From an uncultured Bacteroidales bacterium (GTDB lineage Bacteria > Bacteroidota > Bacteroidia > Bacteroidales > UBA932): a stretch of 64,000 nucleotides of DNA. The notes under the pieces are model-generated. The model had not been told where the DNA came from. It searched no databases and saw only the letters and a program-made list of their open reading frames with translations. Position 1 is the first letter of the stretch; each line of letters begins with the position of its first letter. The stretch covers positions 115,870 to 179,869 of the forward strand of contig CALVDT010000015.1 in the NCBI GenBank assembly GCA_944326385.1. The letters are read 5' to 3'. The position numbers were made by a program, and so were the translations under genes. This document shows positions 25,433 to 34,805 of the stretch, piece by piece.

Positions 25433-27271
25433 ATGAAACTGGACAAGTCAAACAAACTGAAGCTGGGTCTTGCCGTGGCCGTGGCCGTGCTCCTCGGCAG
25501 GTTGTTTGTCATCCAGATAATAGACGAGAAGTACAAGATCGACGCAAGCAACAATTCCATGGTCTACGCCATGGTCTACCCTCCGCGGGGCATCATCGAT
25601 GACAGGAACGGAAAGATACTGGTGGGCAACAAGATAGCTTACGACCTGCTTGTGACTCCGAAAGAGGTCGAGGAGTTCGATACCCTGGCATTGAGCAATG
25701 CACTCGGTGTCACTGAGGACTTCATCAAGGAAAAGATGGAAGGATATTACAGGAACCGGAGACGGATAGGCTATCAGTCTGTGGTGATGCTCAAGCAGAT
25801 GACTCCCGAAAGGTACATGAAGTTCGCCGAGATTTCCTACAAGTTCCCCGGCTTCAGGGGACAGGCGAGAAGCATAAGGGAATATCCTTACAATGCAGGA
25901 GGGAATCTTCTGGGATATGTCTCGGAAGTGGATGCCGATTTCCTTGAAAGGCATGAAGGATACAGTGCCGGTGACTATGCCGGGAAGACAGGAATAGAAG
26001 CCACCTGCGAAGAGTATCTCAAGGGAGAGAAGGGCTACAACATCTATCTGAGGAATTCGCATAACAAGATAGAAGGCCGCTACCGCGACGGAGAGATGGA
26101 CAAGGAAGCCGTGCCGGGCAAGGATATCACTACGACCATAGATGCCGACCTCCAGCATTACGGACAGATGCTGATGCAGAACAAGGTAGGCAGCCTTGTG
26201 GCCATAGAGCCGGCGACGGGCGAGATACTGACCCTGGTGTCGAGTCCGGGAATAGATGTGGACATGCTTGCGGATATCGGTTCCCATTACAACGACATCC
26301 TTGCGAATCCTTACAAGCCTATGTTCAACAGGGCTGTCCAGTCAGCCTATCCTCCCGGTTCCGTGTTCAAGCTTGTGAATGCGCTCATCGGTCTTCAGGA
26401 AGGCGTGATTACACCGGATACTGAGTATCCCTGCAGTATGGGCTATCATTTCGGAAAGAACAGGCTCGGCTGCCATGACCACAGGTCTCCTCTTGACCTG
26501 GAGGAATCCATCATGATGTCGTGCAATGCATATTATTGCTATGTCCTGAGGAATCTTCTGGAAAATGACCGTTACGGCTCGGTGGCCGAAGCTATGGATG
26601 CATGGAACAGATATGTCAGGAGTTTCGGATTCGGCAGCAGGCTCGGCAGCGATTTCCCATCGGAGCTCGGAGGCTTCATCCCTGATTCCAAGTATTATGA
26701 CAAGATCTACGGGAAAGGCAGATGGAAGGCGACCAATGTGATATCCCTGTCGATAGGGCAGGGCGAGATCGGCTGTACTCCACTTCATCTGGCGAATCTC
26801 TGTGCCACAGTGGCTAACAGGGGATACTATTTCATACCGCACCTGTTAAAGGATTCGGAAGAGGTGACCATTGACAGCAAGTACAAGGAAAGACACTATA
26901 CCCTTGTGGACACATCATATTTCCCCGAGGTCGTAGAAGGTATGTACAGGGCAGTGAACAGCGGTTACGCTTCAGGTGCCACCGCCACAATCGCGGCAGT
27001 CGAGGGACTGGATATCTGCGGGAAGACTGGAACGGCCCAGAATCCTCACGGTGACGACCATTCCGTGTTCATCTGCTTTGCCCCGAAGGACAATCCGGAG
27101 ATCGCGGTGGCCGCATATGTGGAGAACGGGTCTTTCGGGGCAAGATGGGCTGCACCTCTGGCCTCTCTCCTGGTGGAGAAATATCTCAGAGGGGAAATAG
27201 GTGAAGGCAGGAAGGCTCTGGAGCAGAGGATGCTGGAAGGCAACCTTCTGGACAAGGTAAAGACAGATTGA
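25433..27271 (+). CDS. mrdA: Penicillin-binding protein 2 (elongation transpeptidase)
   Basis: 612-residue class B PBP with one N-terminal membrane segment, a pedestal domain beginning PPRGIIDDRNGKIL, and a transpeptidase with SVFK in PPGSVFKLVNA, SCN in MMSCNAYYC and KTG in CGKTGTAQNPHGD. It cross-links new side-wall peptidoglycan with RodA. Starts 14 bp after mreD and ends 7 bp before rodA. Confidence 0.96.
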   Translation: MKLDKSNKLKLGLAVAVAVLLGRLFVIQIIDEKYKIDASNNSMVYAMVYPPRGIIDDRNGKILVGNKIAYDLLVTPKEVEEFDTLALSNALGVTEDFIKEKMEGYYRNRRRIGYQSVVMLKQMTPERYMKFAEISYKFPGFRGQARSIREYPYNAGGNLLGYVSEVDADFLERHEGYSAGDYAGKTGIEATCEEYLKGEKGYNIYLRNSHNKIEGRYRDGEMDKEAVPGKDITTTIDADLQHYGQMLMQNKVGSLVAIEPATGEILTLVSSPGIDVDMLADIGSHYNDILANPYKPMFNRAVQSAYPPGSVFKLVNALIGLQEGVITPDTEYPCSMGYHFGKNRLGCHDHRSPLDLEESIMMSCNAYYCYVLRNLLENDRYGSVAEAMDAWNRYVRSFGFGSRLGSDFPSELGGFIPDSKYYDKIYGKGRWKATNVISLSIGQGEIGCTPLHLANLCATVANRGYYFIPHLLKDSEEVTIDSKYKERHYTLVDTSYFPEVVEGMYRAVNSGYASGATATIAAVEGLDICGKTGTAQNPHGDDHSVFICFAPKDNPEIAVAAYVENGSFGARWAAPLASLLVEKYLRGEIGEGRKALEQRMLEGNLLDKVKTD

Positions 27272-27278
27272 ACCGGAT

Positions 27279-28745
27279 ATGGAAAGATTTACAGGAAGAA
27301 GACTGAAAGATACGCTGGACTGGCCGTTGATCATCTGCTATCTGTTGCTGGTGTTCATCGGATGGGTGAATATCTATGCATCCGTCCAGTCGGCCGAACC
27401 CTCCTCCATATTCGATTTCGACACAAGAAGCGGCAAGCAGTTCATCTGGATGATCACTGCGTTTGCCCTTGCGGCACTCATCCTTTTCGTGATAAATGCC
27501 CGGGTCTATGAGAGTCTTTCCGTCCCGATATACATAGCCACTCTTGCGCTGCTGGTGGCCGTGATATTCCTTGGGGTCGAGGTCAAGGGTTCGCGTTCTT
27601 GGTTCGAATTCGGCCCTGTCCGCTTCCAGCCTGCCGAGATATCCAAGATATCCACGTCCATAATGCTGGCCACCATGATGAGCCAGTACGGGTACAAGAT
27701 AGGCAATCTGAGGAATTTCATCGTCACCGCTGCGGTCATCCTGATCCCGATGGTGATAATAGTGGCGCAGAGCGAGACGGGATCCGCACTGGTCTATACG
27801 GGATTCATTTTCATGCTGTACAGGGAAGGTTTGTCGGGGTGGCTTCTGTTCATGGCAGGGGTGGCCATAGTGCTCTTCATCCTGACATTGACGGTTTCTC
27901 CATATGCTTCGGTGCTGGTTCTGATCTGTATTGCCACTCTGTGCAATACATTGTATTCCGGAAAGATGCGCCGGTGGCTGACCGTCGTGCTGCCATTTGT
28001 GCTTGTCCTTGCCTTTCTCCCGTGGGGGCTGCGCGAGATAGGGGGGATGACAGGTGCCGCTGAGGATTCATTGCTTTACAGGGTAAGGCTCGAGTATGTC
28101 CTGGCCGGCTTGAGCCTGTGTTCCATACCGTATTTCGCTCTCAGGGCCTACAGGGAGAGGAATACTTTCAAATGGGTCTCCATTGTTTCCTTCATAGCCG
28201 GTCTTGTCCTGGTCTTTTCAGTGGATTTCATCTTCCATGATGTTCTTCAGGACCATCAGCGTAAGCGTATAGAGGTGCTCCTCGGACTCAAGGATGACCC
28301 GACCGGCGTCGGCTACAATGTGAACCAGTCCATGATTGCGATAGGTTCCGGAGGGTTTCTCGGGAAAGGTTTCCTGAAAGGCACGCAGACTACATACGGC
28401 TTTGTACCCGAGCAGAGCACCGATTTCATATTCTGCACCATAGGCGAAGAGTGGGGGTTTGCCGGAAGCGCTTCTGTCATCCTTCTCTATGCCTTCCTCA
28501 TCCTGAGGGTGATACAGGATGCGGAGCGCAGCCGCGAGGCTTTCACCCGGATATACGGGTACTGCGTGGCTTGCTGCATTTTCATGCATCTTTTCATAAA
28601 CATAGGCATGACCATAGGGATCATGCCTGTGATAGGGATACCTCTGCCTTTCGTCAGCTACGGCGGATCGTCCCTGTGGGCGTTTACGGTGATGCTCTTC
28701 ATCTTCATCGCCCTGGTCCGTTATGAGCGCCGGTATTTCTCCTGA
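27279..28745 (+). CDS. rodA: Peptidoglycan polymerase RodA (SEDS family)
   Basis: 488 residues with about ten membrane helices. SEDS signatures include SRSWFEFGPVRFQPAEISKI, AQSETGSALVY and the C-terminal GIPLPFVSYGGSSLW. It polymerises lipid II and works with PBP2. An extra hydrophobic region at about 210-300 makes it longer than the roughly 370-residue E. coli protein, which is usual in Bacteroidales. The convergent ahcY ends 16 bp downstream. Confidence 0.96.
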   Translation: MERFTGRRLKDTLDWPLIICYLLLVFIGWVNIYASVQSAEPSSIFDFDTRSGKQFIWMITAFALAALILFVINARVYESLSVPIYIATLALLVAVIFLGVEVKGSRSWFEFGPVRFQPAEISKISTSIMLATMMSQYGYKIGNLRNFIVTAAVILIPMVIIVAQSETGSALVYTGFIFMLYREGLSGWLLFMAGVAIVLFILTLTVSPYASVLVLICIATLCNTLYSGKMRRWLTVVLPFVLVLAFLPWGLREIGGMTGAAEDSLLYRVRLEYVLAGLSLCSIPYFALRAYRERNTFKWVSIVSFIAGLVLVFSVDFIFHDVLQDHQRKRIEVLLGLKDDPTGVGYNVNQSMIAIGSGGFLGKGFLKGTQTTYGFVPEQSTDFIFCTIGEEWGFAGSASVILLYAFLILRVIQDAERSREAFTRIYGYCVACCIFMHLFINIGMTIGIMPVIGIPLPFVSYGGSSLWAFTVMLFIFIALVRYERRYFS

Positions 28746-28761
28746 TTTCCGGAAGCTGCTT

Positions 28762-30015
28762 TCAGTCTCCGAAAAGATATCTGTGCTGTTCCTCCGTGAG
28801 GGTGTCGATTTCGCATCCCCAGGATTCCAGTTCGCGTCTGGCGACTTCGAGGTCGATGGCCTTGGGTACTTCATTGACCATTTTCCCCGGTGTGCGGGAG
28901 ATGGTGTCCCTGTTCTCGACCAGATATTTTGCGCTCAATGCCTGTATGGCGAATGACATGTCCATGATTTCAGCGGGATGTCCGTCACCGGCGGCAAGAT
29001 TCACGAGGCGGCCTTCGGCAAGAATGTAGATCGTATTCCCGTTCCGGAGTTTGTATCCTGTTATGTTCTGACGGGCCGGCATGGTTTCAGAGGCCATCTT
29101 TCTGAGGGCGGCCACATCCACCTCGACATCGAAGTGCCCGGCATTGCAGCAGATTGCCCCGTCCTTCATTTTCAGGAAGTCCGGCCCGGTTATGACATCC
29201 TTGCAGCCTGTCACTGTCACGAAGATATCGCCCTCGGAGGCAGCCCGCGACATTTTCATCACCCTGAAACCGTCCATCATCGCTTCCATGGCGCGGATAG
29301 GGTCTACTTCCGTGACAATGACCTTTGCCCCCTGGCCCTTTGCCCTCATCGCGACACCTTTCCCGCACCAGCCGTAACCGGCGACAACGACAGTCTTTCC
29401 TGCAACGATAAGGTTAGTGGTGCGGTTTATCCCCGTCCATACGGACTGTCCGGTGCCGTAGCGGTTGTCGAAAAGATGTTTGCAGTCGGCATTGTTCACC
29501 AGCATCATGGGAAAGAGCAGTGTCCCGGCCCTGTTCATGGACTGCAGCCTGAGGATTCCAGTCGTAGTCTCCTCGCAGCCGCCGATTACACCGGGGATGA
29601 GGTCGCGGAATCCTGAGTGCATCAGTGATACCAGATCCCCGCCGTCATCGATTATGATGTTGGGACCGGCTTCCAGCACTTTGCGGATATGCCTCTTGTA
29701 GTCTTCCGACGTGGCTCCATACCAGGCGAATACATTCATGCCTTCATGCGCCAGGGCAGCGGCTACGTCATCCTGCGTGGACAAAGGATTGCTTCCTGTC
29801 ACATACATCTCGGCCCCTCCGGCAGCGAGGACTTCGCAGAGATACGCCGTCTTGGCTTCCAGATGGACCGAAAGCGCGATTTTCAGGCCCTTGAACGGTT
29901 TCCCTGAAGAAAACTCTTTTTCAAGTCCGTTCAACAGAGGCATGTGATGCTTCACCCAGTCTATTTTCATGCGGCCGTCCGGCCACAGTTCCCTGTTCCT
30001 TATTTCGTCTGCCAT
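28762..30015 (-). CDS. ahcY: Adenosylhomocysteinase
   Basis: 417 residues from the ATG at 30015 (MADEIRNREL). It hydrolyses S-adenosylhomocysteine to adenosine and homocysteine and clears the inhibitor of methylation. The NAD-binding motif VVAGYGWCGKGVAMRAKG and substrate-region motifs (DDGGDLVSLMH, EETTTGILRL, YRF-equivalent near the C-terminus HRYLFGD) are present. An open stretch upstream of the ATG runs through the promoter and is not coding. Confidence 0.96.
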   Translation of the reverse strand: MADEIRNRELWPDGRMKIDWVKHHMPLLNGLEKEFSSGKPFKGLKIALSVHLEAKTAYLCEVLAAGGAEMYVTGSNPLSTQDDVAAALAHEGMNVFAWYGATSEDYKRHIRKVLEAGPNIIIDDGGDLVSLMHSGFRDLIPGVIGGCEETTTGILRLQSMNRAGTLLFPMMLVNNADCKHLFDNRYGTGQSVWTGINRTTNLIVAGKTVVVAGYGWCGKGVAMRAKGQGAKVIVTEVDPIRAMEAMMDGFRVMKMSRAASEGDIFVTVTGCKDVITGPDFLKMKDGAICCNAGHFDVEVDVAALRKMASETMPARQNITGYKLRNGNTIYILAEGRLVNLAAGDGHPAEIMDMSFAIQALSAKYLVENRDTISRTPGKMVNEVPKAIDLEVARRELESWGCEIDTLTEEQHRYLFGD

Positions 30016-30040
30016 ATGCTTTTCCTTTCTGATCAGTGTG

Positions 30041-30048
30041 CAAAGATA
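30041..30048 (-). promoter_or_regulatory. Candidate -7 element of ahcY
   Basis: Reverse strand TATCTTTG, an exact TAnnTTTG box, 25 bp upstream of the ahcY ATG, giving a leader of roughly 20 nt. Confidence 0.55.
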
Positions 30049-30137
30049 ATCGCTTTTCAAAAAGAAAATGCGGACATTCCTGAAAATACCTCATGAAATT
30101 TATGTTGAAAAATTACGGAACAGATTCTAAAAAACTG

Positions 30138-30145
30138 TATTTTTG
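30138..30145 (+). promoter_or_regulatory. Candidate -7 element of fabG
   Basis: TATTTTTG matches TAnnTTTG and is followed by GC, 40 bp before the fabG ATG. No convincing -33 box. Confidence 0.5.
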
Positions 30146-30185
30146 CAGGGCAATTTGAAAATTAACATTTAAAAATAGAGACAAA

Positions 30186-30932
30186 ATGGGACTTCTAAAC
30201 GGAAAAGTCGCTCTGATTACCGGAGCGGCAAGAGGAATCGGAAAGGCTATTGCACTGAAATATGCATCCGAAGGTGCGGACATCGCGTTCACCGATCTGG
30301 TGATCAACGAAGCCGCCGAAGCTACTGTAAAGGAACTCGAAGCCTGTGGGGTGAAGGTCAAGGCGTATGCCTCGAATGCGGCTGATTTTGAAGAGACACA
30401 CAAGGTCGTGGCTGAAATACTGAATGAATTCGGGCATATAGACATCCTCGTGAACAATGCCGGAATCACCAAGGACGGCCTCATGATGAGGATGACCGAG
30501 GCCCAGTGGGATGCAGTCATAAACGTGAACCTCAAGTCGGCTTTCAACTTCATACATGCAGTGACCCCGATTATGGCGAAGCAGAGGAAAGGCAGCATCA
30601 TAAACATGTCTTCCGTAGTGGGCGTGTCCGGAAATGCTGGACAGTGCAACTATTCCGCTTCAAAGGCCGGACTCATCGGTCTCGCAAAGTCCATAGCAAA
30701 GGAAATGGGGCCGCGCGGTATCCGTGCGAACTGCATCGCCCCGGGATTCATCATCACCGATATGACAAACGCTCTTCCTGAGAAGGTGCGTGAAGAGTGG
30801 GAGAAGCAGATTCCTCTCAGACGCGGCGGTACTCCTGAGGATGTGGCCAATGTGGCTCTCTTTCTCGGTTCGGAGCTGTCCTCATATGTCAGCGGACAGG
30901 TCATCCACTGCTGCGGTGCCATGAACTGCTAG
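30186..30932 (+). CDS. fabG: 3-oxoacyl-[acyl-carrier-protein] reductase
   Basis: 248-residue short-chain dehydrogenase that reduces 3-ketoacyl-ACP with NADPH in fatty-acid elongation. The cofactor motif TGAARGIGKA, the NNAG motif and the catalytic Ser-Tyr-Lys (MSSVVG, YSASK) are intact. It is next to comF rather than the other fab genes; acpP lies 8 kb away. SDR enzymes are a broad class, but the length and similarity across the whole FabG pattern support this name. Confidence 0.88.
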   Translation: MGLLNGKVALITGAARGIGKAIALKYASEGADIAFTDLVINEAAEATVKELEACGVKVKAYASNAADFEETHKVVAEILNEFGHIDILVNNAGITKDGLMMRMTEAQWDAVINVNLKSAFNFIHAVTPIMAKQRKGSIINMSSVVGVSGNAGQCNYSASKAGLIGLAKSIAKEMGPRGIRANCIAPGFIITDMTNALPEKVREEWEKQIPLRRGGTPEDVANVALFLGSELSSYVSGQVIHCCGAMNC

Positions 30933-30946
30933 GACAAAACCGGAAA

Positions 30947-31705
30947 ATGGATGGTCTGAAATACTTGCTGTCGGCACTTGCTGATCTTGCGCTTCCGCGC
31001 GTGTGCATTGTATGCGGACGGCCATTGGGAACAAGGGAAAATCATCTGTGCCTGTATTGCTCGGCTGATTTTCCCTTTACCCGTTTCTGGACTTCTCCCC
31101 ACAACGAGATGTCCGACAGGCTGAACGGCCTTATCGCCAGGAATATGGCGGACTCGCCGGATGAAATGGAATATGAGCGGTATTCCTATGCGGTCTCACT
31201 TTTCTATTATCATGGGGAAGCCGGCTACAGGAAAATCCCCCAAGGCCTCAAATACAGGAAACTCTTCAGCGAAGGACGTTACTTTGCCGGACTGCTCGGC
31301 AGGCTCGTATTTTCCTGCAGCTGGTTCGAAGACGTGGATATGGTCGTCCCGGTACCTCTGCACTGGAGAAGACGGTGGACGCGCGGGTATAACCAGGCGG
31401 AAGTCATAGCTGCCGAGCTTGCCGCCGTGAAAGGGTGCGGACTGCAGACCGGGCTGCTGTCCAGAAGCAGGAACACTGTCACGCAGACCAGGCTGTCGAC
31501 AGATGAAAAGCATTCGAATGTCAGCGGTGCGTTCTCTGTGGTCGGAAAGACGGCGGCCGGATGTTCGCCCCGGCATATTCTGCTTGCGGACGATGTTTTC
31601 ACTACCGGAGCCACCATCTTCGCCTGCCATCATGCCCTGAGGTCGTATTTCGGCCCGGAATTGCGTATCAGTGCAGCCACTCTCGGTTTTGTGGCATCTC
31701 TGTAG
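30947..31705 (+). CDS. ComF family phosphoribosyltransferase-like protein
   Basis: 252 residues with an N-terminal Cys motif (CIVCGRPLG...CLYCSADFP), likely a zinc ribbon, and a C-terminal phosphoribosyltransferase domain with the PRPP loop LLADDVFTTGAT. ComF proteins are linked to DNA uptake in some bacteria and otherwise have an unclear role. Starts 14 bp after fabG, so probably co-transcribed. Its last 38 bp overlap an antisense glycosyltransferase relic. Confidence 0.88.
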   Translation: MDGLKYLLSALADLALPRVCIVCGRPLGTRENHLCLYCSADFPFTRFWTSPHNEMSDRLNGLIARNMADSPDEMEYERYSYAVSLFYYHGEAGYRKIPQGLKYRKLFSEGRYFAGLLGRLVFSCSWFEDVDMVVPVPLHWRRRWTRGYNQAEVIAAELAAVKGCGLQTGLLSRSRNTVTQTRLSTDEKHSNVSGAFSVVGKTAAGCSPRHILLADDVFTTGATIFACHHALRSYFGPELRISAATLGFVASL

Positions 31706-31916
31706 GAGGGATTATCCTGATCTTTTCTTTCGGGACAAAATAATATCTGACCACATCGTCGGCTACGCTTCTGGAAGGTACGATGACGGTTTCCGCCCTG
31801 CGGCACAGACGGCGGCAGCGGAAATTCAGCCGGTGGCGTTCTATCCAGCTGTAGCCTGGCCTGGAGAGGAAATCCAGATCGTGTATCCAGACGTCATGTA
31901 CGGTCTTTCTTTTCAT
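31668..31916 (-). pseudogene. Relic of a GT4-type glycosyltransferase
   Basis: An 82-codon reverse frame reads WIHDLDFLSRP, then RRAETVIVPSRSVADDVV and VPKEKIRIIPP. These match, in order and spacing, the central part of GT4 glycosyltransferases (compare TIHDLNFLYDKP and ADRIVTISEYARKDV in the intact gene next door). Codons upstream of the ATG (to about 31955, NSRNGQYLSCD) extend the match, but an in-frame stop follows. The N-terminal region and all of the nucleotide-sugar-binding half are missing. A remnant is the best reading; a short functional protein is unlikely. Confidence 0.6.
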
Positions 31917-31964
31917 GTCGCAGGAAAGATATTGTCCATTCCGCGAATTTAGTGTATTTATTTA

Positions 31965-31972
31965 TATATTTG
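31965..31972 (+). promoter_or_regulatory. Candidate -7 element of the GT4 gene
   Basis: TATATTTG, exact TAnnTTTG, followed by CA, 58 bp before the ATG of the glycosyltransferase. The -33 box is not clear. Confidence 0.5.
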
Positions 31973-32030
31973 CACTGCCGGTGTCGTTGTTGCCGGACAG
32001 TTTTTATATAATTTGACCTATTGAATTGAT

Positions 32031-33086
32031 ATGTTTGTATTTGACTGTTCTCTCATGAAGTATCCGAATACCGGATTGTATGAGTTTTGTGACAATCTTG
32101 CCAGATGTCTGGCCATCCATTCCGGAAGCCGGAACGAACGGATGGGATTTTATGTTCCCGGGAAATATGTCGGACGGTGGGGGGACAAGGTTTCATACAA
32201 GGTTCTGAGCGCCTTGCACAAGATATACATGCCTGCCCGGGATGTGGACGTCTGGCATGCAGCATATCAGCGCAGCCGGTATCTGCCTCCGAGAGGCACC
32301 AGAATGGTACTTACCATCCACGATCTGAATTTCCTGTATGACAAGCCTCGCTTCAAGCACGCCAAACACCTGAGATGGGTCCAGTCCAGGGTGGACAGGG
32401 CCGACAGGATAGTTACGATATCCGAATATGCCAGAAAGGATGTGGAGGCCCATGTGGACCTTAAGGGTAAGAAGGTGGATGTCATCTACAACGGTCTTAA
32501 TTTCTTCGACGGGGACATTTCCGCCCCTGAACGTATTCCGGAGCGCAGATTCCTGTTCTCTGTCGGCACCGTGCTTCCGAAAAAGAATTTCCATGTCCTT
32601 CCGTCCTTGCTGAAGGACAATGATTATGAACTTATAATAGCCGGAAACAAATCCAGCTACGAGAACAGGATCATGGAGGAAGCCAGACAGTACGGAGTGG
32701 AGGACAGGGTGTTCCTGACAGGACCTGTTCCTGCATCGGAAAAATACTGGTACATAAAGAACTGCAGTGCCTTCCTTTTCCCGTCCATAGCGGAGGGATT
32801 CGGTCTGCCGGTCATAGAGGCGATGTTCTATCAGAAGCCGATTTTCCTTTCCGACCATACTTCCCTTCCGGAAATAGGAGGCGCGCATGCATTCTACTTC
32901 GACCATGATTTCGACAGGGAGCTGATGAGACGGAAGTTCGATGAGGTAATGGCGATGTTTGACAGAGGCGGCAAGGAAGTGGACAGGATGAAGGCGGAGA
33001 TGCGCACCCATGCCGCAAGTTTCTCCTGGGCGAATACCGCAAAGAGGTATTTCGACATTTACTGCGAGCTGGCTTCGTCGCGATAG
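32031..33086 (+). CDS. Glycosyltransferase family 4
   Basis: 351 residues with a GT-B fold. The N-terminal half has TIHDLNFLYDKP and the serine-containing ADRIVTISEYARKDV; the C-terminal half has LFSVGTVLPKKNF and the donor-binding PSIAEGFGLPVIEAM (E-x7-E). It transfers a sugar from an activated donor, probably to a lipopolysaccharide, capsule or lipid acceptor; which sugar cannot be told. Followed after 20 bp by a PAP2 phosphatase, so the pair may act in envelope glycolipid synthesis. Confidence 0.88.
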   Translation: MFVFDCSLMKYPNTGLYEFCDNLARCLAIHSGSRNERMGFYVPGKYVGRWGDKVSYKVLSALHKIYMPARDVDVWHAAYQRSRYLPPRGTRMVLTIHDLNFLYDKPRFKHAKHLRWVQSRVDRADRIVTISEYARKDVEAHVDLKGKKVDVIYNGLNFFDGDISAPERIPERRFLFSVGTVLPKKNFHVLPSLLKDNDYELIIAGNKSSYENRIMEEARQYGVEDRVFLTGPVPASEKYWYIKNCSAFLFPSIAEGFGLPVIEAMFYQKPIFLSDHTSLPEIGGAHAFYFDHDFDRELMRRKFDEVMAMFDRGGKEVDRMKAEMRTHAASFSWANTAKRYFDIYCELASSR

Positions 33087-33106
33087 CCCTCAAGAGTTTC
33101 CGTCTG

Positions 33107-34246
33107 ATGCATCGTCTGTTGGAAATCCTGCTGCTGGCCATATTCCTGCCGGCTTCCGCTCTGCCGGTCCGGGCGCAGCATCATCCATCCCGCGAAGGCG
33201 GATACGCTTCTTTCGACATGTCTTTCCGTCAGTTGAGGAACAATGCCGTTCCGGACTTTTCTTCATCCTATGACGACTACATTCCGTATGTCCCGGCAGC
33301 TGCCGTGCCCGTCCTGAAATTATCCGGTTATGAAAGCCGCAGCGGATGGGGAAGGATGGCTGTGTCCGGCGCTTTTTCCGCTGCCTTGATGACAGGGTCT
33401 GTCTATGCCTTGAAATACTCGGTGTCCCGTATCAGACCGGATGGTTCATCCCATGATTCATTCCCGTCGGGACATGCCGCGCGGAGCTTCATGGCGGCGG
33501 CAATCCTGCATGAGGAATACGGATGGAGAAGCCCCTGGTTCAGTTTCGGGGGATATGCCGTGGCCTCGGTCACCGGAATCACACGGATATTGAATGACAG
33601 GCATTGGACTTCGGATGTGATTGCCGGAGCTGTGCTCGGTATTGCATCGGTCAAACTCGGCTATTTCCTCGCGGATCAGATATTCAAGGATAAATATCTG
33701 TGCGGTTTTTACGGGAGACCTGCCCCCGGGTTCGATGAAGCAGGGGGATATTATGACATTGGCCTGTTTTGCGGCTACAGGTTCATTTTCGGGAAAAATG
33801 CGGCGGGACCGGAAAACGGGATACTGACGTATGGAAGTTCATCGGGGATCGAGATTTCCGTGCCTGTATCATCCGCTCCCGTATTGCATGGCACCGCCGG
33901 CGTCGCCTTCCGGGCCGGCACCGATTCCTGGGCTGCATCGGATGCTTTCTCTTTCAACAGATACGGAATCCTCGGCGGAGCATACTGGCAGAAGCCTTTC
34001 GCCGGAATCCTTGAAGCGGATACCCGTATTCTGGCCGGGTATTCGTTTGCTGGGGACAGGAGTGTGGCTGCGGCTTCCGGAATCAGGGACGGTGCCGTGT
34101 TTTCAGCCTCCTGCGGGCTTTCGCTTGCCACAGGGGCGAATTTCAAGATAAAGGCCTTTGCCGCCTATGAAGCCGTGAGCTTCACGGAGCAAAAGCCTTT
34201 CATGCATTCGGCAGTCCTCGGCGGATCTGCACTTTTCTTCTGGTAA
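33107..34246 (+). CDS. PAP2 family phosphatase with C-terminal barrel-like domain
   Basis: 379 residues with a signal peptide (cleavage near AQ24). The PAP2 motifs are complete: K103 to RP (110-111), PSGH (120-123) and R160-H166-D170, so it should hydrolyse a lipid phosphate such as undecaprenyl pyrophosphate, lipid A phosphate or phosphatidate. From about residue 215 the sequence turns into alternating beta-strand patterns rich in G, S and aromatics and ends in FFW, like an outer-membrane barrel. Only the PAP2 core is short and lightly hydrophobic. This arrangement suggests an outer-membrane location (inference). Confidence 0.8.
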   Translation: MHRLLEILLLAIFLPASALPVRAQHHPSREGGYASFDMSFRQLRNNAVPDFSSSYDDYIPYVPAAAVPVLKLSGYESRSGWGRMAVSGAFSAALMTGSVYALKYSVSRIRPDGSSHDSFPSGHAARSFMAAAILHEEYGWRSPWFSFGGYAVASVTGITRILNDRHWTSDVIAGAVLGIASVKLGYFLADQIFKDKYLCGFYGRPAPGFDEAGGYYDIGLFCGYRFIFGKNAAGPENGILTYGSSSGIEISVPVSSAPVLHGTAGVAFRAGTDSWAASDAFSFNRYGILGGAYWQKPFAGILEADTRILAGYSFAGDRSVAAASGIRDGAVFSASCGLSLATGANFKIKAFAAYEAVSFTEQKPFMHSAVLGGSALFFW

Positions 34247-34270
34247 GGCTGCAGTCAGAGCCTTGCCCGG

Positions 34271-34696
34271 TCAGATGACCCTGACCTTAAAGATAGCCTT
34301 GTGTATCTTGCCTTCCCCTATAAGAGGTGCATGGGCAGTGTCCGGAGCAAATGTCACCACTTCCCCCGGGGCTATGGTCTTGGTTTCTTCTACCGGATCC
34401 TTGAAGAACATTATGTCCTTTACTGTGTCCATTTCCCCGTCAGGCAGCTTGCAGTCCTTGCGGGCCTTGACACCGAAAGTCTCTTCTTTTGAAAGAGGCA
34501 CCTGGATGTCGATGTATTTGTCATGGACTTCAAGTCTTGCCTGCTGCGGCGTCTTCATGTCGCTGTCTACGATATTCACATAGAGATTGTCTCCGTCGAT
34601 GATGTGCTTCCCGTTTTCCAGGGAATTCAGGTCATGCGTCTGTATGAATTCGATGGCTTTTGCATAATACGGGTTGTTCTTCAGTCTATCTTCCAT
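34271..34696 (-). CDS. YhcH/YjgK/YiaL family protein (DUF386)
   Basis: 141-residue cupin-like protein. Motifs AIEFIQTHDLNSLENGKHIIDGD, DIQVPLSKEE and FAPDTAHAPLIGEG fit this family, which includes the beta subunit EbgC and YhcH near sialic-acid genes; metal-binding His and Glu residues are present. Biochemical role is not settled, though a link to sugar handling is usual. Divergent from tRNA-Leu. Confidence 0.88.
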   Translation of the reverse strand: MEDRLKNNPYYAKAIEFIQTHDLNSLENGKHIIDGDNLYVNIVDSDMKTPQQARLEVHDKYIDIQVPLSKEETFGVKARKDCKLPDGEMDTVKDIMFFKDPVEETKTIAPGEVVTFAPDTAHAPLIGEGKIHKAIFKVRVI

Positions 34697-34774
34697 AGTT
34701 CTCGGTATTTAAATGATTATGTGATGTTTCTGCAAACAAAGTTCCGCTAATTTAAGAAAATCTTTTGCTTTTCG

Positions 34775-34805
34775 TTTCAGAAGCGGACAAAAATTTCTAA
34801 CTTTG
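34775..34805 (+). promoter_or_regulatory. Promoter of tRNA-Leu
   Basis: TAACTTTG at 34798-34805 is an exact -7 box, with TTTC (one off TTTG) at 34775-34778 and 19 bp between. Transcription would start a few bases before the tRNA. Confidence 0.55.

Noticed and set aside
30016-30040. SAH-type riboswitch before ahcY
   Set aside because: The leader is only about 20 nt, too short for a known SAH riboswitch fold.
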